A stretch of DNA of 64,000 nt from Paenibacillus sp. PAMC 26794 (GTDB taxonomy: Bacteria; Bacillota; Bacilli; Paenibacillales; Paenibacillaceae): NCBI RefSeq assembly GCF_000316035.1, contig NZ_ANHX01000055.1:62001-126000 (forward strand). The letters run 5' to 3'. Within the stretch, counting starts at the first letter, position 1. Each line of letters starts with the position of its first letter. Under the pieces are notes generated by a model. That model worked only from the letters and a program-made list of their open reading frames with translations. It was not told the DNA's origin and did not search any database. Below, piece by piece: positions 8,240 through 16,369 of the stretch. Made by a program: the position numbers and the translations under genes.

Positions 8240-8280
8240 TTGGAGTGCGCCCCTACCTAGTTAGGCGGATCGCACTCCAA
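8240..8280 (-). terminator. Perfect stem-loop after the precursor gene, probable attenuator/processing hairpin
   Basis: TTGGAGTGCG and CGCACTCCAA form a perfect 10-bp stem around a 21-base loop. It lies 46 bases past the precursor stop and before the symporter gene. No T-run follows on the minus strand, so it is more likely a partial terminator or mRNA-stabilising hairpin that raises precursor message over downstream genes. Confidence 0.6.
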
Positions 8281-8325
8281 TTCATTCCATGCTTTTTAAT
8301 ATAAGTATGAAGTATACAAGGAAGA

Positions 8326-8694
8326 CTATTTAGCTTGTGCGTTACCGTAATTTTCTCCAACACGGATGGCCGCTCTTGCTGCATCCTCGGCAATACTACC
8401 CACGCCATTGAAGAAATCAGTTGCGCCGTCTTTGCTACCACCAGCCACAGATTCCAGCTCGGTTTCTGTCAACTCATCCGCCTCGCCGCGTGCTTCTGGC
8501 AATACAATCGTCGCGTGGTAACCTGTTCCATCCACTACATTGATTTTGAACTCACGTGGTACTTCTTGACCTGTTTCTTGCTGAATTGCTGCGTAGATGT
8601 CGCTTACAGCCAATGCGCGGAATGCTGCATCCGAACTTGCCTTAGCCATAACTGCGTTTACCGTTTCTTGAATCTGCTCTTCTGTCCAACTCAT
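8326..8694 (-). CDS. NHLP-family (nitrile-hydratase-like leader) RiPP precursor peptide
   Basis: 122 residues with a strong GGAGG before ATG 8694. Residues 1-86 are the leader: it begins MSWTEEQIQETVNAVMAKAS, has the nitrile-hydratase-alpha-like middle (DAAFRALAVSDIYAAI, FKINVVDGTGYHATIVLP) and ends LTETELESVAGG, a C39 cleavage site. The predicted core is 36 residues, starting SKDGATDFFNGVGSIAEDAA and ending GENYGNAQAK. It has no Cys, only Ser87, Ser100 and Thr92 as hydroxyl residues, and two Lys (88 and 122). That fits no lanthionine chemistry; acylation of a lysine or the N-terminus by the operon GNAT is the natural inference. It has its own repeat-containing promoter and sits between the exporters and the acyl-chain genes. 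Confidence 0.93.
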   Translation of the reverse strand: MSWTEEQIQETVNAVMAKASSDAAFRALAVSDIYAAIQQETGQEVPREFKINVVDGTGYHATIVLPEARGEADELTETELESVAGGSKDGATDFFNGVGSIAEDAARAAIRVGENYGNAQAK

Positions 8695-8714
8695 GTAATA
8701 ATTCCTCCAATAGA

Positions 8715-8792
8715 TCGATTTGGTTTCTTACCTTATTCAGCATAACAGCCCAGTTTCAAGCAACACTCAAGGTTACTTCAAGTTTAGTTCAA
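8715..8792 (-). promoter_or_regulatory. Precursor promoter with four 11-bp direct repeats (OmpR-type operator)
   Basis: Reading the minus strand, four repeats follow each other at exactly 11 bp: TTGAACTAAAC (8782-8792), TTGAAGTAACC (8771-8781), TTGAGTGTTGC (8760-8770) and TTGAAACTGGG (8749-8759). They are followed by an extended -10-like TGTTATGCT. The repeats start four bases after the stop of the upstream transporter gene and end about 55 bases before the precursor ATG. An 11-bp period is typical of tandem OmpR/PhoB-family sites. The same TTGA-type series occurs at 16203-16235, so the response regulator at 16370 is the likely binder. Confidence 0.75.
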
Positions 8793-8795
8793 ATC

Positions 8796-11714
8796 TTAGG
8801 CCAGTTGACGGCTGGCCAGTTCCGCGAAGAGCCCGTTCTGCTCCATCAGCTCCTGATAGGTGCCAGACTGAATGATTCTGCCTTTATCAAATACATAGAT
8901 ATGATCCGCCTGCGTAATCGTACTGAGCCGGTGTGCAATCACAATCCTTGTCACCTGAAGCTTGCTGAGGCTTTGGCTGACAATACGCTGTGTCCGGTTG
9001 TCCAATGCACTTGTTGCCTCGTCAAAAAAGAGAATCTTCGGCCGTTTGGCAATGGCTCTGGCAATCATCAAACGCTGCCGTTGCCCACCGGATAGTGTAC
9101 CTCCACCTTCAGAAATGACCGTATGCATTCCCATGGGCATGCTGCGGATGTCATCATCGAATCCAGCCATGGCTGCGGCCTCCCAAGCATCCTGAATCGT
9201 CAGATCCGACGTTCCTGTGATATTCGTGAAGATATCACCGGACATCAGTTTGCTATTTTGCAACACCACGCCGAACTGACTCCGAAGCAAGCTGATATCA
9301 AGCGAACGCAGATCCTGACCATCGAAATAAATAGAGCCGCTCTGAGGTTGTTCGAAACCCAGTAACAGTCGCATCAACGTAGACTTTCCACAGCCTGATG
9401 CCCCGACAAAGGCTACATATTGTCCTGATTTGATATCCATCGACAGGTCGTTCAACACAAGTGCCTGATCCTCTTCATACCGGAACTGGATATGGCGAAT
9501 CTCGATCGCTCCACTCACCTCACCCGGATCTTCCAACTGATCATGGATTTCAGGTAACGTTTTGAGAATGGGTTTGGCTCGTTCATATAATGGAACAATG
9601 TTCACCACGGATAACAGTGCTGTAGCCATACCGAGCATGGCCATAAGGAAGCTGGTAAATGCAGCGAAAAATGCGATAAACTGTCCTGCCGACATTTCTG
9701 AACGGGTAGATACCACCAGGTAGAACAACACCATTGATGTCAGCAATGGGAAAAAGGCTTGAAATACACTGGAGAAGCTATCCAGCATCCGAACTTTATA
9801 GGACCACTTTTTCTGCTCCGCAAATGCCCTGGCCCACAAGAAGAAAGCCCGGTTCTCGGCTGCTGCCATCCGAAATTTGCTCATTCCGTTCAATAGTTGA
9901 AGTACTGTTCCGGCAATCTGTCCCTGAAGCTCCAACAATCGGCGCTGGTAACGTACCTGTAGCAGGCCAATCGCAAAGGTAAATGACATGGAGATGAGGA
10001 CAAGACCACCCGCCACCAAGGCAAGAACAGGACTATACCGGAACAATAATGCAAATTGAAAAATGGAGAACACACCTGTTAGCAGCGAACTGATTACTGC
10101 ACCGGATAACAGCTGCCGAATCGCATTGATGCTTCCCGCTCTGGAAGCCAAATCCCCGGCTGAATAGTTTCGGAAGAACGAAACCGGCAGATTCAGCAAT
10201 CGATCCCAGATGGCAGCCTGAACCGCATTCTCCACGCGTCCTTCCATACGCAGCGCGGCAAGTGAACCTGCGAGTCGGAACAAGGCAATCGATAACACGA
10301 CCGCGATGAGGATAAAGGCCATCTGTACCAACGGCCCTCGATAAGACTCCGGTATAATGGTATCCACCAGAATACCGCTGGCGAGCGGGACCATAATGCC
10401 CAGTAATCCAGCCAGTGCCCCCATCAGAATCACCATCACGAGATCCCGACGAACCGAGTGGTGAGCACCATACTGAAGCAGGTCTTTGATACCAAGCTCA
10501 CGGGCAGGAAAAGGCCGGTAAAACATGTACGCCATCGGCTGTATGGTAGCCGCCATTTCATCATTAACGAACCCATTTTCCCCGTGCAATGGATTCTCCC
10601 AGCGATAAGAATTGGCCCCTGCTGGGATTAATGCAATTGGCTCGCCCGATGTCTCCAGGTATCCAACAAGCGGTCCATTGTCCGCTTCCCACCATTCCCC
10701 TTTAAGTGCGACCTGGCGGGAACGCACACCGGAAGCTTCCGCCATCTCCTGGACAGGCGAACGCTTCGATTGGCTTTTTAATTTTCGTGTAACAGGCTTC
10801 ATCACGATACCAGCATAGTCCCCAACGATCTTACCTACGGGGTAAAGCGGATCAGTAGAATAAAAGGAGACAACTTGCTGCTCATCCGGCCCGGTAACGG
10901 CAATCAGTTTTTTGAGCGCATGGTCCATTAAGGAATCATCATGCTCCGTACGCTGTTGCAAGCGTTCCTGTTCCTGCAAGCGTTCCTTGGCAACCACAAC
11001 CGCAAGCCTGCTGGCGATTAATTGATGGAATGCATATAACCCGTGAAGTGACGGATCTCTGGGTAACCAGGACTGCGTTACTTTTACATCGACCACAGCC
11101 GCTTGTTGCGTTTCCAGCCAGCACGAGGACGTTACGGGTATGTAACTAGCATCTTCTGTAGTAACGGGATGTTCTTTCCCCCAGAGTACCATGCCATCCT
11201 GTACTTTAATCCATACGGTACGCATCGGCCTCCAGGTCTGATCAGGTATCAGATTCTGATCTTCCCCAGGTTCCAACAGTGTAAATTCAAGTGGTGAATT
11301 CCGTACATTCAGTGCTGCCGACCAGCTACCAACCCACTGATCTACCTTGGATGCCAGCCACTCGTTATCCCACTGGTCGTTTACTCTTCGGTTCAGGAGT
11401 AACTCCTTTTCCATCCGGAATACTTTGGTACCGACAGACGCTGTTAACAACAAGCCCATTCGCTCCACCATCTGACCATTGTCAAAGCCGAATAAGAGCG
11501 CTCCCTCATCCAGACTGAACATATAACGGCGTTTATGTCTTGTTCCGGCGTTCTCTCCTTCCATGACTACAGCGAATACATCCACGTAACCGGAAGCCAC
11601 GTACCATACACTGTTCTCATCCGTGATCAGAATAGGGTTATTTCCTTCCACATCATGAATCGTTCCAACCTTTGTAAAAAATGACTCCATTTTCGGCCTG
11701 ATCGGCTCTGTCAC
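8796..11714 (-). CDS. NHLM-type ABC exporter without peptidase domain
   Basis: 972 residues from GTG 11714 (AGAAGGGGGTGAAAGC upstream). A long N-terminal region (about 1-410) includes a cyclic-nucleotide-binding-like opening (ILITDENSVWYVASGYVDVFAV). Then come transmembrane helices (about 425-720) and an ATPase domain with FVGASGCGKST, TLSGGQRQRLMIARAI and ILFFDEATSALD. This is the layout of the peptidase-free ABC protein that accompanies the C39 ABC protein in nitrile-hydratase-leader microcin loci. The gene begins 25 bases after its partner, and the pair probably forms the export complex or half-transporters with distinct roles in peptide maturation. It lacks the Cys-His peptidase residues of its neighbour. 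Confidence 0.92.
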   Translation of the reverse strand: MTEPIRPKMESFFTKVGTIHDVEGNNPILITDENSVWYVASGYVDVFAVVMEGENAGTRHKRRYMFSLDEGALLFGFDNGQMVERMGLLLTASVGTKVFRMEKELLLNRRVNDQWDNEWLASKVDQWVGSWSAALNVRNSPLEFTLLEPGEDQNLIPDQTWRPMRTVWIKVQDGMVLWGKEHPVTTEDASYIPVTSSCWLETQQAAVVDVKVTQSWLPRDPSLHGLYAFHQLIASRLAVVVAKERLQEQERLQQRTEHDDSLMDHALKKLIAVTGPDEQQVVSFYSTDPLYPVGKIVGDYAGIVMKPVTRKLKSQSKRSPVQEMAEASGVRSRQVALKGEWWEADNGPLVGYLETSGEPIALIPAGANSYRWENPLHGENGFVNDEMAATIQPMAYMFYRPFPARELGIKDLLQYGAHHSVRRDLVMVILMGALAGLLGIMVPLASGILVDTIIPESYRGPLVQMAFILIAVVLSIALFRLAGSLAALRMEGRVENAVQAAIWDRLLNLPVSFFRNYSAGDLASRAGSINAIRQLLSGAVISSLLTGVFSIFQFALLFRYSPVLALVAGGLVLISMSFTFAIGLLQVRYQRRLLELQGQIAGTVLQLLNGMSKFRMAAAENRAFFLWARAFAEQKKWSYKVRMLDSFSSVFQAFFPLLTSMVLFYLVVSTRSEMSAGQFIAFFAAFTSFLMAMLGMATALLSVVNIVPLYERAKPILKTLPEIHDQLEDPGEVSGAIEIRHIQFRYEEDQALVLNDLSMDIKSGQYVAFVGASGCGKSTLMRLLLGFEQPQSGSIYFDGQDLRSLDISLLRSQFGVVLQNSKLMSGDIFTNITGTSDLTIQDAWEAAAMAGFDDDIRSMPMGMHTVISEGGGTLSGGQRQRLMIARAIAKRPKILFFDEATSALDNRTQRIVSQSLSKLQVTRIVIAHRLSTITQADHIYVFDKGRIIQSGTYQELMEQNGLFAELASRQLA

Positions 11715-11739
11715 GCTTTCACCCCCTTCTGCACCCCTG

Positions 11740-13896
11740 TTACTGACTCTGAATAAGACGGGTGTAATATCCGTTTTGCTCCATCAAAAACGTATGCGTT
11801 CCCCGTTCAATTATCTTCCCGCGTTCCAGTACAATGATCTCATCGGCATCCCGGATGGTACTCAAACGGTGAGCCACCGTAATACAGGTCAGACCTCTGC
11901 GCCGAAGACTGTCATCGACCAATTTCTCTGTTGCCGGATCAAGTGCGCTCGTCGCCTCATCCAGGATCAAAATCGACGGATTGCCTGAAAGGGCTCTGGC
12001 TATTTCCAGCCGCTGCCGCTGTCCTCCGCTGAAGTTACCGCCATTCTCCGAAATCATGTGGTCATACCCACCGCTACGTTCTGCGATATGGTCATGAATG
12101 ACGGCATCTTTGGCTGCACGAACGACATCCGTCTCTGGAATCGTTGCATCCCAGAATGTAATATTTTCCTTGATCGTGCCTTCAAGCAGCACAATCTCCT
12201 GATCCACAACGGCCAGGGAATTGCCCATCCGATGCCTGGAGATCTCATCCCGACGCAGATCATCAAATCGAATCTCACCTTCCCACGGTTCATATATTCC
12301 GGCAATCAGCTTTGCAATCGTGGATTTTCCGCTGCCCGAACCGCCAACCAAAGCCACCTTCATGCCTGGCTGAATAGACAGATTAAACTGGTCAATTAAC
12401 GGTGCCTCCAGCTTGCTGTATCCGTATGTCAGATTACTGATCTGTACCTGACCGGATAACTTGGCACTGTCCTTCTGTTCGTCTGCTTCATCCAGATCCG
12501 ATTGAATCTGACGATCCACCGGATATTGCAACACGTCATCCAAACGTTTCATGCTTCCTCCTGCTTCCTGAATCGTTCCTGCCAGCATGACCATCTCATT
12601 CACAGGCTGACTGAAGCTTGCCGCAAGACTTTGAAAAGCAACCAACGAACCAATGGTCAACGCCCCGTTCATGACTTGAAAACCGCCAAAAAATAACACG
12701 GCAACAGCCCCCAGACTGGTCAACAGTGTGGGAACAGACATTAGAAACTGATTTGATACGCCAAATTGCTGATTGGATTGCAACAGTTTTGCCTGATAAC
12801 CTGACCATTTGACGAAAAAATCAGACTCAGAGCTATTGGACTTCAACGTCTCAATAACTTGAAGTCCATTCATGGAGACACCCTGCATCTTGCCGCTTTC
12901 CTGCAACAGGCGCAGATTCTGATCGTTGCGCTTACGCGTGATGAATTGCATGAATATAACATTAAGCAGGGACACCCCTACCGTAACCACAGTTAGCAAT
13001 ACACTGTACTGCAACATCAGGAGCAGATAAAACAGGATCATGACACAATTCAGTGCAGCGACTGCCAGCTGTCCAGACAACAGCTGCGCGACCCGATCAT
13101 TGATGGCCACCCTTGATGCGATGTCTCCGCTATGCCGTTGGGAAAAAAATTCAATCGGCAACCGGAGTACATGCCAGAAAAAACGACTGGATGAGCTTAA
13201 AGCCAGTTTCATCTCCAGTCTGAGCAAGTAGTAGCGCTGCAGCCAAATCAGCAATGCACGCAGCAGCGTCGTTATTCCCATACCAACCAGAAGCGGGAAT
13301 AACCAATTGTTCAGATGTCCCAGCAACACCTGATCAATAAAGATTTTGCTGAACACCGGAATGACCAGACCGGGCAGAACCAGAAACAATCCTGCTATAA
13401 TCGCATAGACCAGTGCCTTCTCCGAACCTTTGATTCGACTGGAGAGAGAGCTAAGCAGACTTGACGTTTTGCCTTGTGGGACATAACCCTCTGCAGGCTT
13501 CATCGTCAGTACAACACCCGTGAACGACTGATCCAATTCCTCAAAGGTAATCTCCCGCGGACCCGTAACCGGATCATTGAGGAACACCCGATCCTTCTGA
13601 ATGCCCTCCAATACCAGAAAGTGATTGAAGTTCCAGTGGATGATGACCGGCCATGGCATGTTTCTCAGATCCTCGGGATTTTTACGGTACCCTTTGGCTT
13701 CCATTCCATATTGCCTTGCTGCCTTGAGAATATTGTTCGCTTTACTGCCATCACGGGACACGCCACAGGATATCCGAAGCTCCTCCAGTGGAATGAAACT
13801 TTTGTAATAGGAAAGTACAATCGACAGTGAGGCAGCTCCGCATTCTACAGCTTCCATTTGTAATACCGTCGGCGTTTTCACTCTTCTTGGGGCCAC
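11740..13896 (-). CDS. NHLM-type C39 peptidase/ABC exporter
   Basis: 718 residues from GTG 13896. The first 130 residues are a C39 protease with Cys19 (QMEAVECGAAS), His92 (NHFLVLEG) and Asp108 (LNDPVTG). A six-helix ABC membrane domain (about 155-440) and an ATPase domain follow, with LVGGSGSGKST, NFSGGQRQRLEIARAL and ILILDEATSALD. Such proteins cut the leader after Gly-Gly while exporting the core peptide. Two candidate substrates are in the same operon: the NHLP precursor (ELESVAGG) and the CxxC peptide (ELEEVVGG). Triad and Walker motifs are intact, so it should be functional. Confidence 0.95.
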   Translation of the reverse strand: MAPRRVKTPTVLQMEAVECGAASLSIVLSYYKSFIPLEELRISCGVSRDGSKANNILKAARQYGMEAKGYRKNPEDLRNMPWPVIIHWNFNHFLVLEGIQKDRVFLNDPVTGPREITFEELDQSFTGVVLTMKPAEGYVPQGKTSSLLSSLSSRIKGSEKALVYAIIAGLFLVLPGLVIPVFSKIFIDQVLLGHLNNWLFPLLVGMGITTLLRALLIWLQRYYLLRLEMKLALSSSSRFFWHVLRLPIEFFSQRHSGDIASRVAINDRVAQLLSGQLAVAALNCVMILFYLLLMLQYSVLLTVVTVGVSLLNVIFMQFITRKRNDQNLRLLQESGKMQGVSMNGLQVIETLKSNSSESDFFVKWSGYQAKLLQSNQQFGVSNQFLMSVPTLLTSLGAVAVLFFGGFQVMNGALTIGSLVAFQSLAASFSQPVNEMVMLAGTIQEAGGSMKRLDDVLQYPVDRQIQSDLDEADEQKDSAKLSGQVQISNLTYGYSKLEAPLIDQFNLSIQPGMKVALVGGSGSGKSTIAKLIAGIYEPWEGEIRFDDLRRDEISRHRMGNSLAVVDQEIVLLEGTIKENITFWDATIPETDVVRAAKDAVIHDHIAERSGGYDHMISENGGNFSGGQRQRLEIARALSGNPSILILDEATSALDPATEKLVDDSLRRRGLTCITVAHRLSTIRDADEIIVLERGKIIERGTHTFLMEQNGYYTRLIQSQ

Positions 13897-13939
13897 TACT
13901 CCATCATCCTCCCTATGCCTGTTCGACTATATTGACTCC

Positions 13940-14899
13940 TCATTTGAAATAGGGAATGACGGTTGCAATCGGTCGCTGCGAATGAACCGTAATGGTTCCA
14001 TCCACCGTCATTCCACTATTCAGACGCACAGGCGGACCTTGTTTCGTTGTCCAGTTATATCCACTCGACAACTCCGAGTTAGGCGAGAGATTCACGCGCA
14101 CTTCCAGCGAGAGACCTTGCGAGGCCATCTGCTCCACAAGACCCTCGTTACCCAATGTAGACTGTAACTCCTGTACCGTTACGGGGAATTCAGATACCGA
14201 AACGACCTGCCCGATCATGGAGCCATATTCTTCACGATTGACGGTACTTGGCGAGACACGGACTTCCATGCCCGGAAGTAACTGCTTGCCTTGATTTACG
14301 GGCACATACATAACCCCTATTAATTCATCCGTCTGAGACCCGTAGGTCTCCATCCGGAACATCTCCGTTCCTTCACCCACATACATTCCATTCTTAACTA
14401 ACACCTCGGTGACCTTTCCTGTGTAAGGACTGACCACTTGAGTCTGGTACTCATAGTTCAGTAACTGCTGCTCCTGCTGCTGTTTTAACTTGCCCAGCTC
14501 CGCAACACGCCCTGACTTGCCTTGAGATGAGGCACTTTGCAGATTGGTGATAGCAAGCTTCGTTTGCCTGATCTGGTCAAGCAATGCCGGTTGCTCAATC
14601 CGACCAATCACCTCTCCTTGCTGAACCGTATCATTCTCCACCACTGCAATATCGGAGATTGCGCCTTCTGAAGAGGTGTGTACCGTTTTTAGGCCGCCCG
14701 GCCGAATCAATACACCCTGTCCTTCTGCCCTCGTGGTCATGGTGCCAAAGATTCCCCAATACAGCGCAGCTGCCAGAATTAAACCTGCCCCGATGAGCAT
14801 CAACCAGCCGCGGGGAGAGGTGACACGTACCAGATTATCCAGCTGTTCAGGAGAAGACAGCCGCTCAAGGGCTACTTTTCGAAAAACCTGTTTATTCAT
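13940..14899 (-). CDS. HlyD-type membrane-fusion/secretion protein of the NHLM exporter
   Basis: 319 residues from ATG 14899 (GGGGGAGGTCAG upstream); it overlaps the end of the preceding gene by eight bases. There is one N-terminal membrane helix (GWLMLIGAGLILAAALYWGI, about residues 33-52) and a biotinyl-lipoyl-like half (EGAISDIAVVENDTVQQGEV). A short coiled coil follows (LGKLKQQQEQQLLNYEYQ), then VVSPYTGKVTEVLVKNGMYV and a beta-barrel. It belongs to the adaptor family found with NHLM ABC proteins and should bridge the exporter to the cell exterior. It lies 43 bases before the C39 transporter gene. Confidence 0.92.
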   Translation of the reverse strand: MNKQVFRKVALERLSSPEQLDNLVRVTSPRGWLMLIGAGLILAAALYWGIFGTMTTRAEGQGVLIRPGGLKTVHTSSEGAISDIAVVENDTVQQGEVIGRIEQPALLDQIRQTKLAITNLQSASSQGKSGRVAELGKLKQQQEQQLLNYEYQTQVVSPYTGKVTEVLVKNGMYVGEGTEMFRMETYGSQTDELIGVMYVPVNQGKQLLPGMEVRVSPSTVNREEYGSMIGQVVSVSEFPVTVQELQSTLGNEGLVEQMASQGLSLEVRVNLSPNSELSSGYNWTTKQGPPVRLNSGMTVDGTITVHSQRPIATVIPYFK

Positions 14900-16112
14900 C
14901 CTGACCTCCCCCTTTCGCCGAATCTCGTGATGAATCTGAAACGGGCGTCTCATTCAGGGCCTGAAATTTGCCTTGCTGTAACTTCTTCATTACAATGCTC
15001 ATTCCCTGAACATCACCCTGGGTATCAAAAAAGTGTTCACCCGTAACCCCCTCCCAAGATGTAAGGTCGGACAAAGCTTCTGCTATCGCTTTCGGACTTC
15101 GTGAACCTGCTTCTTCTATACCCGCAGCGAGTAATTTCAGTGAATCATATGCCTGTGCCGCCCATTTATCCGGTGCCTTACCATAGTGTTTAATGTAGGT
15201 TGATCGAAAATCTTGATTGACGGTCGATTGTCCCTGATCATCGTATACGGAAGCTACGATTGTGCCTTCTACGGACCCGCCGCCTTGTGCAAACTCAACC
15301 GAATCAAGTGCATCTCCCCCAATGATAGGGGTATCCATACCCGCCGCACGGATTGCTTTGACAAATGTAATTCCTTCGTCCGCTCTTGTCGCGATCATAA
15401 TCAGATCTGTGTCCAGTGTCTCCCATTTATTCGCAATCCGCATCATGTCGGCTCCGTCCTTATAACCTGATACGCGGTCAACCACATTCTGTCCGGATAA
15501 GGTAACCTGACGTTCAAATGCATTCGCGAGCCCTCTACCATACTCGTCATCGGTATAGTAGATTGCGATATTCTCATGCTTCGTGCCCGCAGCATACAGG
15601 GCAAGGGATTGCCCGATCTGATTATCATTCGGTATATTTCTAAAAATATAAGGACTGCTCACATCGGTCAGTTTGGGCGAGGTCGATGCCGGAGACAACA
15701 GTACAATGCCCGCATTGGCATATATGCGTGAAGCCGGTACGGTTACGGAAGAACCCCGATGCCCAATGACCGCACTGACGGAGGGATTATCGGCGAATTG
15801 CTGCGCGATGGCCATGCCCTTTGTCGTGGAAGCGCCATCGTCCATCTCCAGCAATTTAATTCTTTTCCCTCCCAGAACACCCTCTTTGTTAATCTGCTCC
15901 AGCGCCAACTGCAGCCCTTCACGGAATTGTTCATTCTGCTTCTCAAAAGGCCATACAGCTCCCACGATGACTTCATTCGATGAGCTTCCAAGCGTCTTTT
16001 CTCTGATCTGGTCTGGCGCAGTGTCAGATGAACACCCACTGATTACCAGTGCACCAAGCAGTGCCACACTCCACAACACCCATTTCAGGCGATTCCCCCC
16101 ACTACCATTCAC
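14892..16112 (-). CDS. LivK-like (type 1 periplasmic binding fold) substrate-binding lipoprotein
   Basis: About 406 residues from GTG 16112, which has GGAGGGA at good spacing. A longer ATG at 16166 has no ribosome site and would lie next to the TATAAT box, so it is unlikely. The N-terminus has a signal helix and lipobox (LLGALVISGCSS). The mature part follows the branched-chain amino-acid receptor fold: IVGAVWPFEKQNEQFREGLQ, GGKRIKLLEMDDGAS, SAVIGHRGSSVTVPAS and YTDDEYGRGLANAF. It is the first gene of the peptide operon, with no permease near it. A sensory, chaperone or self-recognition role outside the membrane is more likely than import, but that is inference. Confidence 0.85.
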   Translation of the reverse strand: MNGSGGNRLKWVLWSVALLGALVISGCSSDTAPDQIREKTLGSSSNEVIVGAVWPFEKQNEQFREGLQLALEQINKEGVLGGKRIKLLEMDDGASTTKGMAIAQQFADNPSVSAVIGHRGSSVTVPASRIYANAGIVLLSPASTSPKLTDVSSPYIFRNIPNDNQIGQSLALYAAGTKHENIAIYYTDDEYGRGLANAFERQVTLSGQNVVDRVSGYKDGADMMRIANKWETLDTDLIMIATRADEGITFVKAIRAAGMDTPIIGGDALDSVEFAQGGGSVEGTIVASVYDDQGQSTVNQDFRSTYIKHYGKAPDKWAAQAYDSLKLLAAGIEEAGSRSPKAIAEALSDLTSWEGVTGEHFFDTQGDVQGMSIVMKKLQQGKFQALNETPVSDSSRDSAKGGGQDE

Positions 16113-16168
16113 TAGACCTATCTCCCTCCAGAGCTCAACCTTGGAACGCCCAAGTTTTAATATCATTA

Positions 16169-16235
16169 ATTATAGAAGCAGCCGAATCCTGAAGACCATA
16201 AATTGAAATTCAAGTTAACCTCAATTTCATATCAA
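16169..16235 (-). promoter_or_regulatory. Operon-head promoter with three 11-bp direct repeats
   Basis: On the minus strand TTGATATGAAA (16225-16235), TTGAGGTTAAC (16214-16224) and TTGAATTTCAA (16203-16213) repeat at exactly 11 bp. A perfect TATAAT lies at 16169-16174, and the position expected for a -35 (16192-16197) is only GGTCTT. A good -10 with a poor -35 directly downstream of the repeats is what an activator-dependent promoter looks like. It would start transcription about 50 bases before GTG 16112. The divergent response-regulator gene lies on the other side, so the same sites could control both. Confidence 0.75.
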
Positions 16236-16369
16236 ATTTTATGTATCCAATCGACTTATTCCGGTCCACATGCGATACTTGAAACAGAATACATCGAGGA
16301 CTTTCGACGAACGCTTGGAAGGATACGGACTTTGACCAAAGCGATATACATAAGGAGAATGAACGCCGT

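Noticed and set aside
8253..8441. 62-codon frame overlapping the NHLP precursor end as a second peptide
   Set aside because: No ribosome site or leader motif; it is another frame of the precursor gene running into the hairpin.
16113..16166. N-terminal extension of the LivK-like protein from ATG 16166
   Set aside because: No ribosome site, and the codons lie directly against the TATAAT box, whereas GTG 16112 has GGAGGGA and gives a normal lipoprotein signal peptide.
15673..16206. 177-codon open frame opposite the LivK-like gene and over the operon-head promoter
   Set aside because: No start signal, low-complexity residue use and overlap with the repeat operator.
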